NCBI RefSeq assembly: GCF_003289965.1
Contig: NZ_QMBQ01000009.1
Coordinates: 124,001-188,000 of the forward strand
Direction of reading: 5' to 3'
DNA: 64,000 nucleotides
DNA from: Mesorhizobium atlanticum
GTDB lineage: Bacteria > Pseudomonadota > Alphaproteobacteria > Rhizobiales > Rhizobiaceae
The translations under genes and the position numbers were made by a program. The first letter of the stretch is position 1; each line of letters starts with the position of its first letter. This document shows, piece by piece, positions 34,329 to 44,315 of this stretch. The notes beneath the pieces are model-generated. The model saw nothing but the letters and a program-made list of their open reading frames with translations. It was not told the origin of the DNA and did no database searches.

Positions 34329-34995
34329 AGACCTGACGAAACCTATCGTGGTCCATGCCGCAAGACTTGATTGGGTGCCGAGCCCGGCGGCCGGTGTCGA
34401 CCGCCGAATGCTCTACCGCGTTGGCGGCGAAGTCGCGCGCGCCACCACGATCGTGCGCTATGCGCCGCAGAGCGCTTTCCCGCGTCACATCCATTCAGGC
34501 GGCGAGGAAATTCTCGTGCTCGAGGGCACGTTCCAGGACGAACATGGCGACTACCCGGCGGGCTGCTACTTCCGCAACCCGCCCGGCACCTCGCACGTGC
34601 CGGCGTCCAACTCCGGCTGCACCATCTTCGTGCGGCTCTGGCAACACCGCAAGGGCGACGAAATCCAGATCGTGCGCCAGCCTGGCGAGGGTAATCCCGT
34701 GCCTCCGCGCCAAGGAGCCGAAGCAGCACGGGTCCTGTTTGACGATGGCCAGGAACGGGTCTCGATCGAGCGCTGGCTGCCCGGTGCGATGATCACGGTC
34801 GAAAACCGCCGTGGTCTTGAATTCCTGGTGCTGTCAGGCAGCCTGGACCTCGGTGCCGAGCGACTGGAAGCGCAGAGCTGGGGCCGGTTGCCGGCAGGCA
34901 AACCGCTGAAGGCCGCGACCGGACCTGACGGCGCCGAGATCTGGATCAAAGACGCACCGCTGCAGCACCCGGACGTGCTGGCGATGCCGGCCTGA
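34315..34995 (+). CDS. ChrR-type double-cupin protein
   Basis: 226 residues with an N-terminal cupin carrying the metal-binding pattern FPRHIHSGGEEILVLEGTF, then PPGTSHVP, and a second, degenerate cupin half (LEFLVLSGSLDLG). This matches the ChrR cupin domain found in anti-sigma factors and in stand-alone dioxygenase-like proteins. The zinc anti-sigma N-domain of ChrR is absent, so a small metal enzyme or sensor is likelier. It overlaps the end of the dehydrogenase gene and is the last gene of the operon. Confidence 0.85.
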   Translation: MLINEDLTKPIVVHAARLDWVPSPAAGVDRRMLYRVGGEVARATTIVRYAPQSAFPRHIHSGGEEILVLEGTFQDEHGDYPAGCYFRNPPGTSHVPASNSGCTIFVRLWQHRKGDEIQIVRQPGEGNPVPPRQGAEAARVLFDDGQERVSIERWLPGAMITVENRRGLEFLVLSGSLDLGAERLEAQSWGRLPAGKPLKAATGPDGAEIWIKDAPLQHPDVLAMPA

Positions 34996-35011
34996 TCAAG
35001 CTTTGCTTCGC

Positions 35012-35043
35012 CTCTCGCGGCGCAGATCATCTCGCCGCGAGAG
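35012..35043. terminator. bidirectional hairpin between convergent genes
   Basis: CTCTCGCGGCG (35012-35022) and CGCCGCGAGAG (35033-35043) form a perfect 11-bp GC-rich stem with a 10-base loop. It lies between the cupin stop (34995) and the convergent lyase stop (35027), overlapping the last codons of the latter. There is no U-tract, so termination strength is uncertain. Confidence 0.65.
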
Positions 35044-36232
35044 CGGCTTTGAGGCGCGTGATCGCTTCATCGACGGTTGCGCGTGGACAGCCGAGGTTCA
35101 CGCGCATATAGCCATGTCCTTCCAAGCCGAACTTCTGCCCCTTATCGAGCCAGAGCCGCGCCCTGGTCAGCATGAAGGTTTCAAGCGCTGCGGCATCCAT
35201 TCCCAAAGCCCGGCAGTCCATCCATGCCAGATAGAGCGCATCCGCCGGCAGCACCTTCAGACCCGCGTTGAGCTTGTTGATCTCGGTTGCGAAACGCGCG
35301 TGGTTTGCCCGCACGTAAACGATGAGGTGGTCGAGCCACGCCTCCCCCTGACTATAGGCAGCCTCGGCAGCAACCATGCCAAACGCGTTTACCTTCGGAT
35401 AGAGGTTACGTTCCAACTGGCGCTGGAATTGCGCCCTTAGACGCTCATTGGGGATGAAGGCGTTTGCGCATTGCAGCCCCGGCAGATTAAAGGTCTTGGA
35501 AGGTGCGGTGCAGGTGATCGAATTTTCAGCGAAAGTGGTAGCCAGACTCGCGAACGGCACATGCATGCAGGCGAGATTCATGATCAGATCCTGGTGAATC
35601 TCATCAGAGACAACGAGAACTCCGCGGCGCGCGCAGATCTCGCCCATGCTGCGCAGCTCGTCTTTCGTCCAGACTTTGCCCGTCGGATTGTGAGGGTTTG
35701 AGAGAATGAAGATCCTGGTGTTCGGTTGGATCGCCGCCTCGAACACGGTCGCATCGTAACGATAGCCGTCTTCTGTCCGGATAAGGGGCGCGCTGACGGG
35801 AAACCGCCCGTTGACCAGCACATCGTCGTGGAAATGCGCATAGACCGGTGGCTGGATCAGAACAGTATCCCCAGGTGCCGAAAAGGCCTGCACGATTGTC
35901 TTGAGCGCTGTGATGACGCCGGAGACCGGCACCACCCATTCCGGCCACACATCCCATCCGAAGCGGCGATATTGCCAAGCCGTAACAGCGGCGACGTAGC
36001 TGTCGCTGGCGCCGAAGGAGTAGCCGAATACAGCCGCCTGCGCTGCCTTCACGAGCGCGTCGATGACCGGCTGAGGGGCCCGGAAATCCATGTCGGCGAC
36101 CCACATTGGCAGCGGGTCGGCAGCCGCCGCCTCCGCAGGCAGGAACGCCTTGACGCTGTCCCATTTCAGTGAGTTCGAACCGCGGCGATCTATGGCCTCG
36201 TCGAAATTGATCGCCTGCGCATGCATGGTCAT
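35027..36232 (-). CDS. PatB/MalY-type PLP beta-lyase (aminotransferase fold)
   Basis: 401 residues. Fold-type-I PLP protein of the PatB/MalY group: N-terminal RRGSNSLKWDSVKAF then PMWVADMDFRAPQPVIDAL, NPHNPTGKVWTKDEL, VVSDEIHQDLI with the PLP-binding Asp/His, and TAPSKTFNLPGLQCAN with the PLP lysine near residue 235. These enzymes cleave C-S bonds of cystathionine and S-alkyl-cysteines; a close rhizobial relative (MidD of mimosine-degrading strains, from memory) cleaves a C-N bond of a beta-substituted alanine. It follows the aap-type ABC transporter on the same strand, so its substrate is probably the imported amino acid. Confidence 0.88.
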   Translation of the reverse strand: MTMHAQAINFDEAIDRRGSNSLKWDSVKAFLPAEAAAADPLPMWVADMDFRAPQPVIDALVKAAQAAVFGYSFGASDSYVAAVTAWQYRRFGWDVWPEWVVPVSGVITALKTIVQAFSAPGDTVLIQPPVYAHFHDDVLVNGRFPVSAPLIRTEDGYRYDATVFEAAIQPNTRIFILSNPHNPTGKVWTKDELRSMGEICARRGVLVVSDEIHQDLIMNLACMHVPFASLATTFAENSITCTAPSKTFNLPGLQCANAFIPNERLRAQFQRQLERNLYPKVNAFGMVAAEAAYSQGEAWLDHLIVYVRANHARFATEINKLNAGLKVLPADALYLAWMDCRALGMDAAALETFMLTRARLWLDKGQKFGLEGHGYMRVNLGCPRATVDEAITRLKAALAAR

Positions 36233-36278
36233 GCTTACCTCGCCGGGAGAAATGGGAGCACTGGCACCAGAGGTCGTG

Positions 36279-37067
<789 letters not shown>

Positions 37068-37080
37068 TGTAAACGGCTCC

Positions 37081-38370
37081 TTATCGATGGTCGGTTTTCA
37101 GGCGGCGTTCGAGATGCATCGAGTAGCGTGACATGCCGAAACAGAGGAGGAAGAACAGGCCGCCGATGAAGATGAAGAGTTCCCAATAGATGCCCTGCCA
37201 GTCGGTCGTCGCCCGGATCGAGTTGGAGAGCGCGATCGGGTCCAGGAGGCCTATGAAGACGACCAGCGTCGTGTCCTTGAAGAGCCCAATGAAGGAATTG
37301 ACGATGCCGGGGATCGAGATCTTCAGCGCCTGCGGCATGATGACCAGCCGCTGCGCCTTCCAGTAGTCGAGGCCGAGCGCCTCGGCTGCCTCGTGCTGCC
37401 CTTGCGGCAAAGCCGCCAGCCCGCCACGGATCACCTCCGCCATATAGGCCGTGGCAAAGAGCGTCACCATGATGATCACCCTCAGGATCAGGTCGAAATT
37501 GGTCCCCGGCGGCAGAAAGGAGTTGAGCAGCAGCGAGGCGGTGAACAGCAGCGTGATCAGCGGCACCCCGCGGATGAACTCGATGAACACGACGCTCAGC
37601 ATCATGACGAGCGGCATTGTCGAGCGCCGCCCCAGCGCCAGAACGATGCCAAGCGGCAGCGACAGGGAGATGCCGGTGACGCCGATGACGATCGACAGCA
37701 GAAACCCGCCCATTTCGCGGGATGTGACCGTGGCAAGGGCCAGCGGCAGCAGCTGCGCGAGTGCTGTCGTGACCGGACCAGACGCGACAAGCCACCATGT
37801 CAGCGCACTGATAAAGGCCAATCCGGCAGCAATGCCGCCGCCGAGCCGTGCCGTGAGCCGCATCGCGATCCCGCCGACGGCAAGTCCGATGTAAGCGGTG
37901 AGCGGAAGCCACAGGCTCCCGCCCCAGATGAGCCAGTAACCGAGGCCAGGGAAGACGGTGCTGAACAGGAGAAACCTGCGCGGCACGGACGGAAAGAGGA
38001 TTGGTGCCAGCGCCGCTAGCATCAGCCCGAACGCCAGGACTGGGCGCCAATACTGGGTCGGCGGATAAAACCCGAAGAGAAGCTGTGCCCATCGGTCGCG
38101 GATAACCGCAAAGCAGGCACCTTCCGCGCCATTGAGGATCTCGCGGCATTCATTCAGCGAACGGGCGTTCCAGACGGCGTTGAAGAGCCAGGGCGATAGA
38201 GAATGCACGATCAACAACACCGCGATCAGCGACGCGACCGTCAGGAGCGCGCTCAGCCAGTCCCTGAAAAAATTCTCCCGACACAATTTGAGGAGGCCCT
38301 TCTCACCGGCTGGCGGCTCGCGAGCGGGCAGCAGTTCTCCCCGGACAAAGGCAGGGTTGCCGTCGATCAT
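37081..38370 (-). CDS. aapM: general amino-acid ABC transporter permease (AapM type)
   Basis: 429 residues. Several extra N-terminal membrane segments (VASLIAVLLIVHSLSPWLF, VLAFGLMLAALAPILF, GLGYWLIWGGSLWLPL) precede the core permease, a layout typical of AapM. The ATP-binding-protein contact loop is EAAEALGLDYWKAQRLVIMP near residue 340, preceded by FATAYMAEVIRGGLAALPQG. Its start overlaps the end of the AapQ-like gene by four bases. Confidence 0.93.
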   Translation of the reverse strand: MIDGNPAFVRGELLPAREPPAGEKGLLKLCRENFFRDWLSALLTVASLIAVLLIVHSLSPWLFNAVWNARSLNECREILNGAEGACFAVIRDRWAQLLFGFYPPTQYWRPVLAFGLMLAALAPILFPSVPRRFLLFSTVFPGLGYWLIWGGSLWLPLTAYIGLAVGGIAMRLTARLGGGIAAGLAFISALTWWLVASGPVTTALAQLLPLALATVTSREMGGFLLSIVIGVTGISLSLPLGIVLALGRRSTMPLVMMLSVVFIEFIRGVPLITLLFTASLLLNSFLPPGTNFDLILRVIIMVTLFATAYMAEVIRGGLAALPQGQHEAAEALGLDYWKAQRLVIMPQALKISIPGIVNSFIGLFKDTTLVVFIGLLDPIALSNSIRATTDWQGIYWELFIFIGGLFFLLCFGMSRYSMHLERRLKTDHR

Positions 38371-39635
38371 ATCAACGCTCCTTCAGCCCGATGGCGGGCG
38401 TTATAGACGTTCATCGATCCGGAGATGATCAGGCTCAGCGACAGGTAGATCAGCATGATGAGCAGCATGCCTTCAAGTTCGCGACCGGTCTGGTTGATCG
38501 TAATCCCGCCGAGCGTCGAGCGCAGATCCATGTAGCCGACCGCAAGGCCAAGCGAGGTGTTCTTGGTGATGTTGAGATATTGCGAGATCAGCGGCGGCAC
38601 GATGACCCTGAGCGCCTGCGGCAGGATGACCAGCCGCATCGTCTTGGCCGGCCCAAGACCGAGAGCGTGCGCCGCCTCCGTCTGGCCTTTCGAAATCGCC
38701 AATATGCCGGCGCGCACATTTTCCGCGATGAAGGCACCAGTGTAGATGCTGAGCCCGAGCCACATTGCGATCAGCGCGTTTCGCAGTTGCAATCCGCCCT
38801 GGAAATTGAAACCCCGCAGCTCGGGATAGCCGAGATGAAAGCCGAATGCCCAAAGCAGGAGGAGGAGTGGCGCGGTGAGGATGATGGCGCTCTTCCACCA
38901 GGTGACCGGCCGGATCCCGGTCTGGCTCTGAACACGATCGGCGTGATTGTGCACCGCCCGATTGGCGAAGACACACGCAAGGACAACCATCAGGAGGAAA
39001 ACAATATTGAGGCTGGGCTGCGCGATTCCGAGATCGAGCGTGCCAAGATTTCGGGCAAACAGCGGCTCGGGAATGAACACACCCCGATTGGTGATCGCCA
39101 CCGCGCCGAAGATCATGCTCGCCGTGGCATTGTCGCCCCTGAACGCGCTTGGCGCCGGCACTGCCTCGCTCATGATCGCACCGAAGACGAGGATCCACAG
39201 CAAAAGCGGAATATTGCGGAAGAGCTCGACGTAAACGGTCATCAGCCGCGCCACGATCGGGTTGCTCGAAAGACGCAGCACCCCTGCCGTTACGCCGATG
39301 ATCGTTGCCCAGGCGCAAGACAAGACAGCAAGGACGACCGTATTCAAAAGCCCCACGATAGCGGCCCGGCCGTGGGTCATCTGCGTGTCGTATTCAATGA
39401 GCCGTTGGTTTATATCGTAGCCGGCGGTGCTCCACAGAAAGGAGAAGGAAAAATCCTTGCCCAAGAGCGCGAGATTGCGGATCGTGTTGTCAACCAGCCA
39501 GGCAATCCCGAGCATGAGGCACATCAGCACAAAGACCTGGATCGTGCAGGAACGGTACCGGCTATCGTTGAGCAGCATGCTCAATCGGAAGGTCTGGTGC
39601 GGCTCCGCAGTTGGAAGAGTGATTACGTGTGCCAT
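38367..39635 (-). CDS. aapQ: general amino-acid ABC transporter permease (AapQ type)
   Basis: 422 residues. Membrane-spanning permease with the His/Glu/Gln/Glu/Leu-type segment VELFRNIPLLLWILVFGAIM and the EAA loop AAHALGLGPAKTMRLVILPQ near residue 335. The inserted periplasmic region between the first helices (LALLGKDFSFSFLWSTAGYD) is usual for AapQ/BztB. It pairs with the AapM-like subunit, overlapping its gene by four bases. Confidence 0.93.
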   Translation of the reverse strand: MAHVITLPTAEPHQTFRLSMLLNDSRYRSCTIQVFVLMCLMLGIAWLVDNTIRNLALLGKDFSFSFLWSTAGYDINQRLIEYDTQMTHGRAAIVGLLNTVVLAVLSCAWATIIGVTAGVLRLSSNPIVARLMTVYVELFRNIPLLLWILVFGAIMSEAVPAPSAFRGDNATASMIFGAVAITNRGVFIPEPLFARNLGTLDLGIAQPSLNIVFLLMVVLACVFANRAVHNHADRVQSQTGIRPVTWWKSAIILTAPLLLLLWAFGFHLGYPELRGFNFQGGLQLRNALIAMWLGLSIYTGAFIAENVRAGILAISKGQTEAAHALGLGPAKTMRLVILPQALRVIVPPLISQYLNITKNTSLGLAVGYMDLRSTLGGITINQTGRELEGMLLIMLIYLSLSLIISGSMNVYNARHRAEGALI

Positions 39636-39751
39636 TGGCGATATCCCTGCAGGTGCGTCACAGCAGTGCCAGCATCAGCAACAGTGGGACGGTAGCGGTT
39701 ATGCGTTCCTCAGGAACGGCGCGCGATGTTCAACCCGCGCCCGACGTCTTC

Positions 39752-40768
39752 TCACCGGAACGGCTGGGCGTACATCAAGCCGCCCTTGGTCCACAGTGCA
39801 TTGAGCCCGCGCTCGATGCGGATCGGCGTATTGCCACCGAGGTTATCGGCGAAGATCTCACCGTAATTTCCGCTCGCCGCAATCGCGCGCTTAGCCCATT
39901 CGGCATCGAGACCCAGCATCTTGCCGAGATCGTCCTCCTTGCCGAGCAGGCGATTGGTTTCCGGATTGTCCGAGCCTGCGGCGAGTTGATCGACATTGCT
40001 CTTCGTCACGCCCAATTCTTCGGCTTCGAGCAGTGCATTCAGGGTCCAGTGCACGATGTCGGCCCACTGTTCGTTGCCCTGGCGCACGACCGGCCCAAGC
40101 GGTTCCTTGGAGATGATCTCGGGCAGGATCAGGTGGTCCTCGGGATTCTTGAAGCTCGCGCGAACGGAGGCGAGGTTGGAGCCGTCACTTGTATAGACGT
40201 CGCAAGCGCCAGCCTGATACTGACGCTCGCCTTCAGCGCTTGAATCGACCGGTACCGGCTCGTAGCTCATCTTGTTGCTTCGGAAATATTCCGCGAGGTT
40301 CAGCTCGGTCGTCGTGCCGGACTGGATGCAGACCGTGGCACCGTTGAGTTTCTTGGCGGAAGTGACACCAAGTGCCTTCTTCACCATGAAGGCTTGTCCG
40401 TCGTAGAAGTTGGTGCCCGCGAAGGTCAGCTTGAGGTCCGTGTCGCGCGAGAAGGTCCATGTGGTGGCGCGCGACAAGAGATCGATCTCGCCCGAGGCAA
40501 GAGCGGTAAATCGGGTCTGTCCGGTGGTCGGGACAAATTCGACCTTCATCGGATCGCCGAGCACGGCTGCGGCCACCGCCCGGCAGAAGGCAACGTCAAA
40601 GCCTTGCCAGACGCCCTTGGCATCTGGAGCGGAAAAGCCGGCCGTGCCGGAGCTGACGCCGCAGTTGAGCTGGCCGCGCGCCTTCACCTCCTCGAGCGTG
40701 CCAGCCATGGCAGCACTGGACAGGAGCGCGACAGCGCCGAGCACTGACAGGAATGTGGTTTTCTTCAT
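39752..40768 (-). CDS. aapJ: amino-acid ABC transporter substrate-binding protein (AapJ type)
   Basis: 338 residues. Signal peptide MKKTTFLSVLGAVALLSSAA then MAG, followed by LEEVKARGQLNCGVSSGTAG and FSAPDAKGVWQGFDVAFCRA, the AapJ/BztA signature. It would bind L-amino acids in the periplasm for the AapQMP complex encoded downstream after a 116-base gap. Broad specificity is the rule in this family; here the attached PatB-type lyase hints at a narrower, unusual amino acid. Confidence 0.94.
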   Translation of the reverse strand: MKKTTFLSVLGAVALLSSAAMAGTLEEVKARGQLNCGVSSGTAGFSAPDAKGVWQGFDVAFCRAVAAAVLGDPMKVEFVPTTGQTRFTALASGEIDLLSRATTWTFSRDTDLKLTFAGTNFYDGQAFMVKKALGVTSAKKLNGATVCIQSGTTTELNLAEYFRSNKMSYEPVPVDSSAEGERQYQAGACDVYTSDGSNLASVRASFKNPEDHLILPEIISKEPLGPVVRQGNEQWADIVHWTLNALLEAEELGVTKSNVDQLAAGSDNPETNRLLGKEDDLGKMLGLDAEWAKRAIAASGNYGEIFADNLGGNTPIRIERGLNALWTKGGLMYAQPFR

Positions 40769-40857
40769 TTTCGTTCCCCATTGGTTTTGTTAGCGAAACT
40801 GAATTTTAAATGCTGTTTTCGAGTGCTGTTCCTTCCTCCTGTTTGTTCCCCGCACTG

Positions 40858-42045
40858 CTACTTGAGGCTGACGGTGGTTTTCTCCATGTGCGCCTCGGCA
40901 TCCTTCCTGAGCGTCATGCCGAAACCGGGCGCGGTCGGCACAGCCAAACGGCCGTTGACCGGCTGCAGGTCTTCCTCGAACAGGTCGCGATTGCAGGATT
41001 TGAGCGAAAAGGTGTGATGCTCATGGATTTCGAAGTTCGGAATGGCGGCTTCGAACTGCAATGCGATTGCCGTCGAAAGCGGCGACCCGCAGACATGCGC
41101 CTGGACACCGATGTCATAGGCATGTGCGAGATGCGCGATCTTCATGCCCTCGGAGATCCCGCCGACGAGGCCGACATCGGGCTGGATCATGTCGATGGCG
41201 CCCGCCTGCAGATAGGGGAGGAAACCCCAGCGCGTGTAGAGCCTCTCGCCGGTCGCCATCGGAATGGGCGAGCGCGAGGCCACCTTCAGATGGGCATCGG
41301 GACTGTTGTAGTGGGTTGGCTCCTCGATGAGGAGAATGTCGAACTCGGCGCAAAAGTCCGCAATCTGAAGCGCGGATGCGGCAGATGTCAGCCCGTTCAA
41401 TTCAAGGATAATGTCGACGTCCGACCCGACAGCCTCCCGGACCGATTCCATCCGGGCCCGCGCGAGTTTGCGATTTTGCGGCGTCAGAAGGCTGCGATGC
41501 CGTGCACGTCCGCCGCCCGCAGCGACATAGACCGGGCAGAGCTTGACGCAATCATAGCTTTCCTCTCGTACTCTTTGCGCAGTCTCCCGATATTCGGCGG
41601 GGTCGTCGTGCATCCTGTGCTGCGCCTCCCATCCGAAATGCAATTGGCTGGCATAGCAGCGTAGCGGCTCCGGCGTCTTTGCTCCGAGGAGGCGGTGGAC
41701 CGGGAGCCCGGCAGCCTTGCCTTTGATGTCCCAGAGGGCTGCGTCGAGCGCGCTCATCGCACCAAAGATCACCGGCCCACCGCCTTGCGCCCAGAAGGAT
41801 TGGCGCAGCATCTGCTCCCAGATGGTTTCGGTGTCGTTCGGGTCGTGGCCCAGCACGAAACGCTCGGCGAGCTTGCGGATCATGGGGCCAACGGCTTCCG
41901 ATGCCGTGCCGAACGCCAGGGATGCCTCGCCGAGCCCGCAGATGCCTGCGTCGGTGTGGACCCGCGCGAAGATCGGCCGCCAGAGCGCCATGCCGTTTTG
42001 CCCGGAGAGATCGATTTCCAGCGTCTCGACCTTGGTAATCTTCAT
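40858..42045 (-). CDS. mandelate-racemase-subgroup enolase enzyme (acid-sugar-dehydratase-like)
   Basis: 395 residues starting MKITKVETLEIDLSGQNGMA. Metal ligands lie in ILELNGL (Glu), LLIEEPTH (Glu) and GERLYTRWGF (Glu, the loop typical of D-galactonate dehydratase), and the catalytic His in VQAHVCGSPLSTAIALQFEA near residue 330. The first base position is CVKLCPV. This suggests dehydration of an aldonic or similar acid. ATG 42045 gives the normal N-terminus. It lies between the aap operon and the MFS gene on the same strand, 30 bases after the MFS stop, so it may share the MFS transcript. Confidence 0.85.
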   Translation of the reverse strand: MKITKVETLEIDLSGQNGMALWRPIFARVHTDAGICGLGEASLAFGTASEAVGPMIRKLAERFVLGHDPNDTETIWEQMLRQSFWAQGGGPVIFGAMSALDAALWDIKGKAAGLPVHRLLGAKTPEPLRCYASQLHFGWEAQHRMHDDPAEYRETAQRVREESYDCVKLCPVYVAAGGGRARHRSLLTPQNRKLARARMESVREAVGSDVDIILELNGLTSAASALQIADFCAEFDILLIEEPTHYNSPDAHLKVASRSPIPMATGERLYTRWGFLPYLQAGAIDMIQPDVGLVGGISEGMKIAHLAHAYDIGVQAHVCGSPLSTAIALQFEAAIPNFEIHEHHTFSLKSCNRDLFEEDLQPVNGRLAVPTAPGFGMTLRKDAEAHMEKTTVSLK

Positions 42046-42074
42046 TGCGACTACATCCGCTATTGGGGTTGTTG

Positions 42075-43295
42075 TTATCGCGATCGTGCCGGGGCACGCC
42101 CATACGTGCCGGTGAGCACGACGAGCGCCAGCACGAGGGGAAGGAAGGAAACTGCCAGGATGGTGCCCCAACCGTAGGCCGTCAGCAGTCCCCCCGACAG
42201 GAACGAGCCGACGGTCATCGTTCCGAACACGGCGAAGTCATTGAGCGCCTGCACCCGCGCCTTCTCCTCGGGACGATGGCATTCGAGCACGAGCGCCGAG
42301 GCTCCGAGGAAGCCGAAGTTCCAGCCGACACCGAGCACGATAAGCGTTATCCAGAAATGCGCGACGTCGACTCCCGAAAGGCCGATAGCCGCGGACGCAC
42401 CCGTCAACAACAGTCCCGTTGTGACCACGCGCGGCGCGCCGAAGCGTGTGATGAGGCGCCCGGTGAAGAAGCTCGGACCATACATGGCTACCACATGCCA
42501 TTGGATGGCGAGGTTGGAGGACTCCTGGCTCAGACCGCAGAGCTGCATCGCCAGCGGCGCCGCGGTCATGAGGAAGTTCATGAGCAGGTATGAGACGACG
42601 CCGCAGGTCACGGCGGTTACAAAGCGCGGCTGGCGGGCGATTATGCGTAAGGGACGGCCGCCCACGGCCTCCACCTTGGTGGGCGTTGGAAGGCGAACGC
42701 CGACGAGCAGCAGCGCCGAAAGCGCCGCGAGAGCTGCTTGGGCGAGGTAGCTTGCCGCAAACAGATGCGGCATCCACAGATACATGGTGTTGTTGACGAG
42801 CTGCGGGCCGATCACGCCGGCGAGGACACCACCTGCCATAACGAGGGACAATGCCCGCGGGCGTCGATCCGCCGGGACACAATCTGCCGCCGCAAACCGG
42901 AAAGACAGCACTACGGCGGCATAAGCGCCACCGAAGAGTGTTGCGGCACAATAGAGCCAGAAGGACCCGATCACCACCGCGATTGCGGCCAGGAGACCGA
43001 CCAGCACGCCGCAGCTCGTTCCGACCAGAAAGACCACCCGACGACCGTAGCGCTGCGCGAGGACACCCGCCGGCAGCGTGGAGAGCGCCATTCCGACGAC
43101 AAACATCGATATCGGCATTGTGGCCAACGCCGGAGCGGGTGCGAGTGTGTTGCCGACGATCGCCCCGGTGGAATAGACCACCGCCGAGTTCGCACCTCCC
43201 AGTGCCTGCGCAATCGTCAGCCGTGTGAGGTTGGCGCGCGCGGCGTCGTGGTATGGGGGCGTTTCGAGCGCTTTCTCTATGGCGACTTCTGACAT
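42075..43295 (-). CDS. MFS transporter
   Basis: 406 residues with about twelve hydrophobic segments and the MFS loop 2-3 signature GVLAQRYGRRVVFLVG near residue 78. Later segments include FWITLIVLGVGWNFGFLGAS and VGSFLSGGLLTAYGWGTILA. It belongs to a general drug/metabolite exporter-importer group; substrate unknown. It is divergent from the AraC regulator at 43457; the gap holds a 61-bp element also found before the molybdoenzyme gene. Confidence 0.9.
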   Translation of the reverse strand: MSEVAIEKALETPPYHDAARANLTRLTIAQALGGANSAVVYSTGAIVGNTLAPAPALATMPISMFVVGMALSTLPAGVLAQRYGRRVVFLVGTSCGVLVGLLAAIAVVIGSFWLYCAATLFGGAYAAVVLSFRFAAADCVPADRRPRALSLVMAGGVLAGVIGPQLVNNTMYLWMPHLFAASYLAQAALAALSALLLVGVRLPTPTKVEAVGGRPLRIIARQPRFVTAVTCGVVSYLLMNFLMTAAPLAMQLCGLSQESSNLAIQWHVVAMYGPSFFTGRLITRFGAPRVVTTGLLLTGASAAIGLSGVDVAHFWITLIVLGVGWNFGFLGASALVLECHRPEEKARVQALNDFAVFGTMTVGSFLSGGLLTAYGWGTILAVSFLPLVLALVVLTGTYGRAPARSR

Positions 43296-43382
43296 CCGGC
43301 TTCACTGGGCATGAGGACATTGGTCCGGCGTGAAGGATCCACGTCGGTGAAAGGCGTCTGGCTTTTGATGTGAGGGTAAGTT

Positions 43383-43443
43383 AGCGCAATGGCATGTGGC
43401 TGTATTTCAACGGCCTGACAATCGGTATAGAATAGCTGCCAAA
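43383..43443. promoter_or_regulatory. 61-bp shared operator-like element, copy 1
   Basis: Aligned without gaps to 46702-46762, 45 of 61 bases agree, including AGCGCA, TCAACG, TGACA, TAGA and the final CTGCCAAA. It lies between the MFS gene and the divergent AraC gene, ending 13 bases before the latter. Direct binding by that AraC protein is the simplest explanation. Confidence 0.75.
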
Positions 43444-43456
43444 GTGGAGCGTCATC

Positions 43457-44278
43457 ATGATTTGGCAGCCGATCACCGCCCCTTCGGGACTTCGCCCGCC
43501 ACAGCCGCTTACAGTGCGGGCGCAGTCCATCCCGGCGCGCCATTACTTCCCGGAGCACTCGCACGCCTGGCACCAGCTGGTCTATGCGATCTCCGGCGTG
43601 CTGACGGTCTATACGGAAAAGGAATCCTTCGTGATCACGCCGGATCAGGCCGTCTGGCTGCCGACCGGCGTCGTACACCGTGTCGGATCGCTCTTGGGAG
43701 CCGTTTTCCGCAGTCTGTGGATTGCCGATGAAGCCGGCGCCGACCTCCCGGCGGTCCCGACGATCTTCATGATGTCCCGGTTGTTGCAGGCTCTGATTAT
43801 CGAGGCCACGGAACTCGAGGGGCAGGAAGACCGCGACGGCTATTCGAGCCGGGTGACGACACTCATCCTCGACCAGTTGGTGCGGGTCCAGCCCCTGCCC
43901 TCCGCTTTGCCCTGGCCAAAAAGCGCGGCGCTGACCAAATTGTGCGAGGCGCTTTATCTCGATCCGACCGATGACCGAAGCCCTGAAGACTGGTGCACGG
44001 TGCTCAATATGTCGCCGCGGACCTTGGCGCGCCGCTTCAACACGGAGCTGGGCATGAGCCTGCGCTCGTGGCGGCGGCGCCTGCGGCTGTTCAGGTCGAT
44101 CGAGCTCTTGGGCGGTGGCCTCGGCGTCACCCAGGTTGCCATGGAGCTCGGCTACGGTTCGACTTCCGCGTTCGTGTTTGCCTTCCGCACCGAGATGGGC
44201 AGCAGCCCGCAGGCTTATATGCGCAGGCATCTTACGCCCGGATCGCCAACCGAGGCCGGGCGCAAGGCTCCCGAGTAG
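43457..44278 (+). CDS. AraC-family regulator with cupin sensor domain
   Basis: 273 residues. The N-terminal cupin (residues ~15-80: SIPARHYFPEHSHAWHQLVY, then FVITPDQAVWLPTGVVHRV) is a small-ligand sensor; the C-terminal double helix-turn-helix reads WCTVLNMSPRTLARRFNTEL then VTQVAMELGYGSTSAFVFAF RTEMG. ATG 43457 follows TGGAGC. It is divergent from MFS. Copies of a 61-bp element before this gene and before the molybdoenzyme at 46637 suggest that it controls both. Confidence 0.92.
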   Translation: MIWQPITAPSGLRPPQPLTVRAQSIPARHYFPEHSHAWHQLVYAISGVLTVYTEKESFVITPDQAVWLPTGVVHRVGSLLGAVFRSLWIADEAGADLPAVPTIFMMSRLLQALIIEATELEGQEDRDGYSSRVTTLILDQLVRVQPLPSALPWPKSAALTKLCEALYLDPTDDRSPEDWCTVLNMSPRTLARRFNTELGMSLRSWRRRLRLFRSIELLGGGLGVTQVAMELGYGSTSAFVFAFRTEMGSSPQAYMRRHLTPGSPTEAGRKAPE

Positions 44279-44315
44279 CGGCGGCCCCACAATCGGACTC
44301 GCCGATGGTCCCGCC

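Noticed and set aside
38391..39695. A 434-codon plus-strand frame over the AapQ gene
   Set aside because: Complement of a permease with standard membrane segments and EAA loop; composition is not protein-like.
42238..43320. A 360-codon minus-strand frame overlapping the MFS gene
   Set aside because: Alternative frame of the MFS coding strand, Arg-rich without membrane segments.
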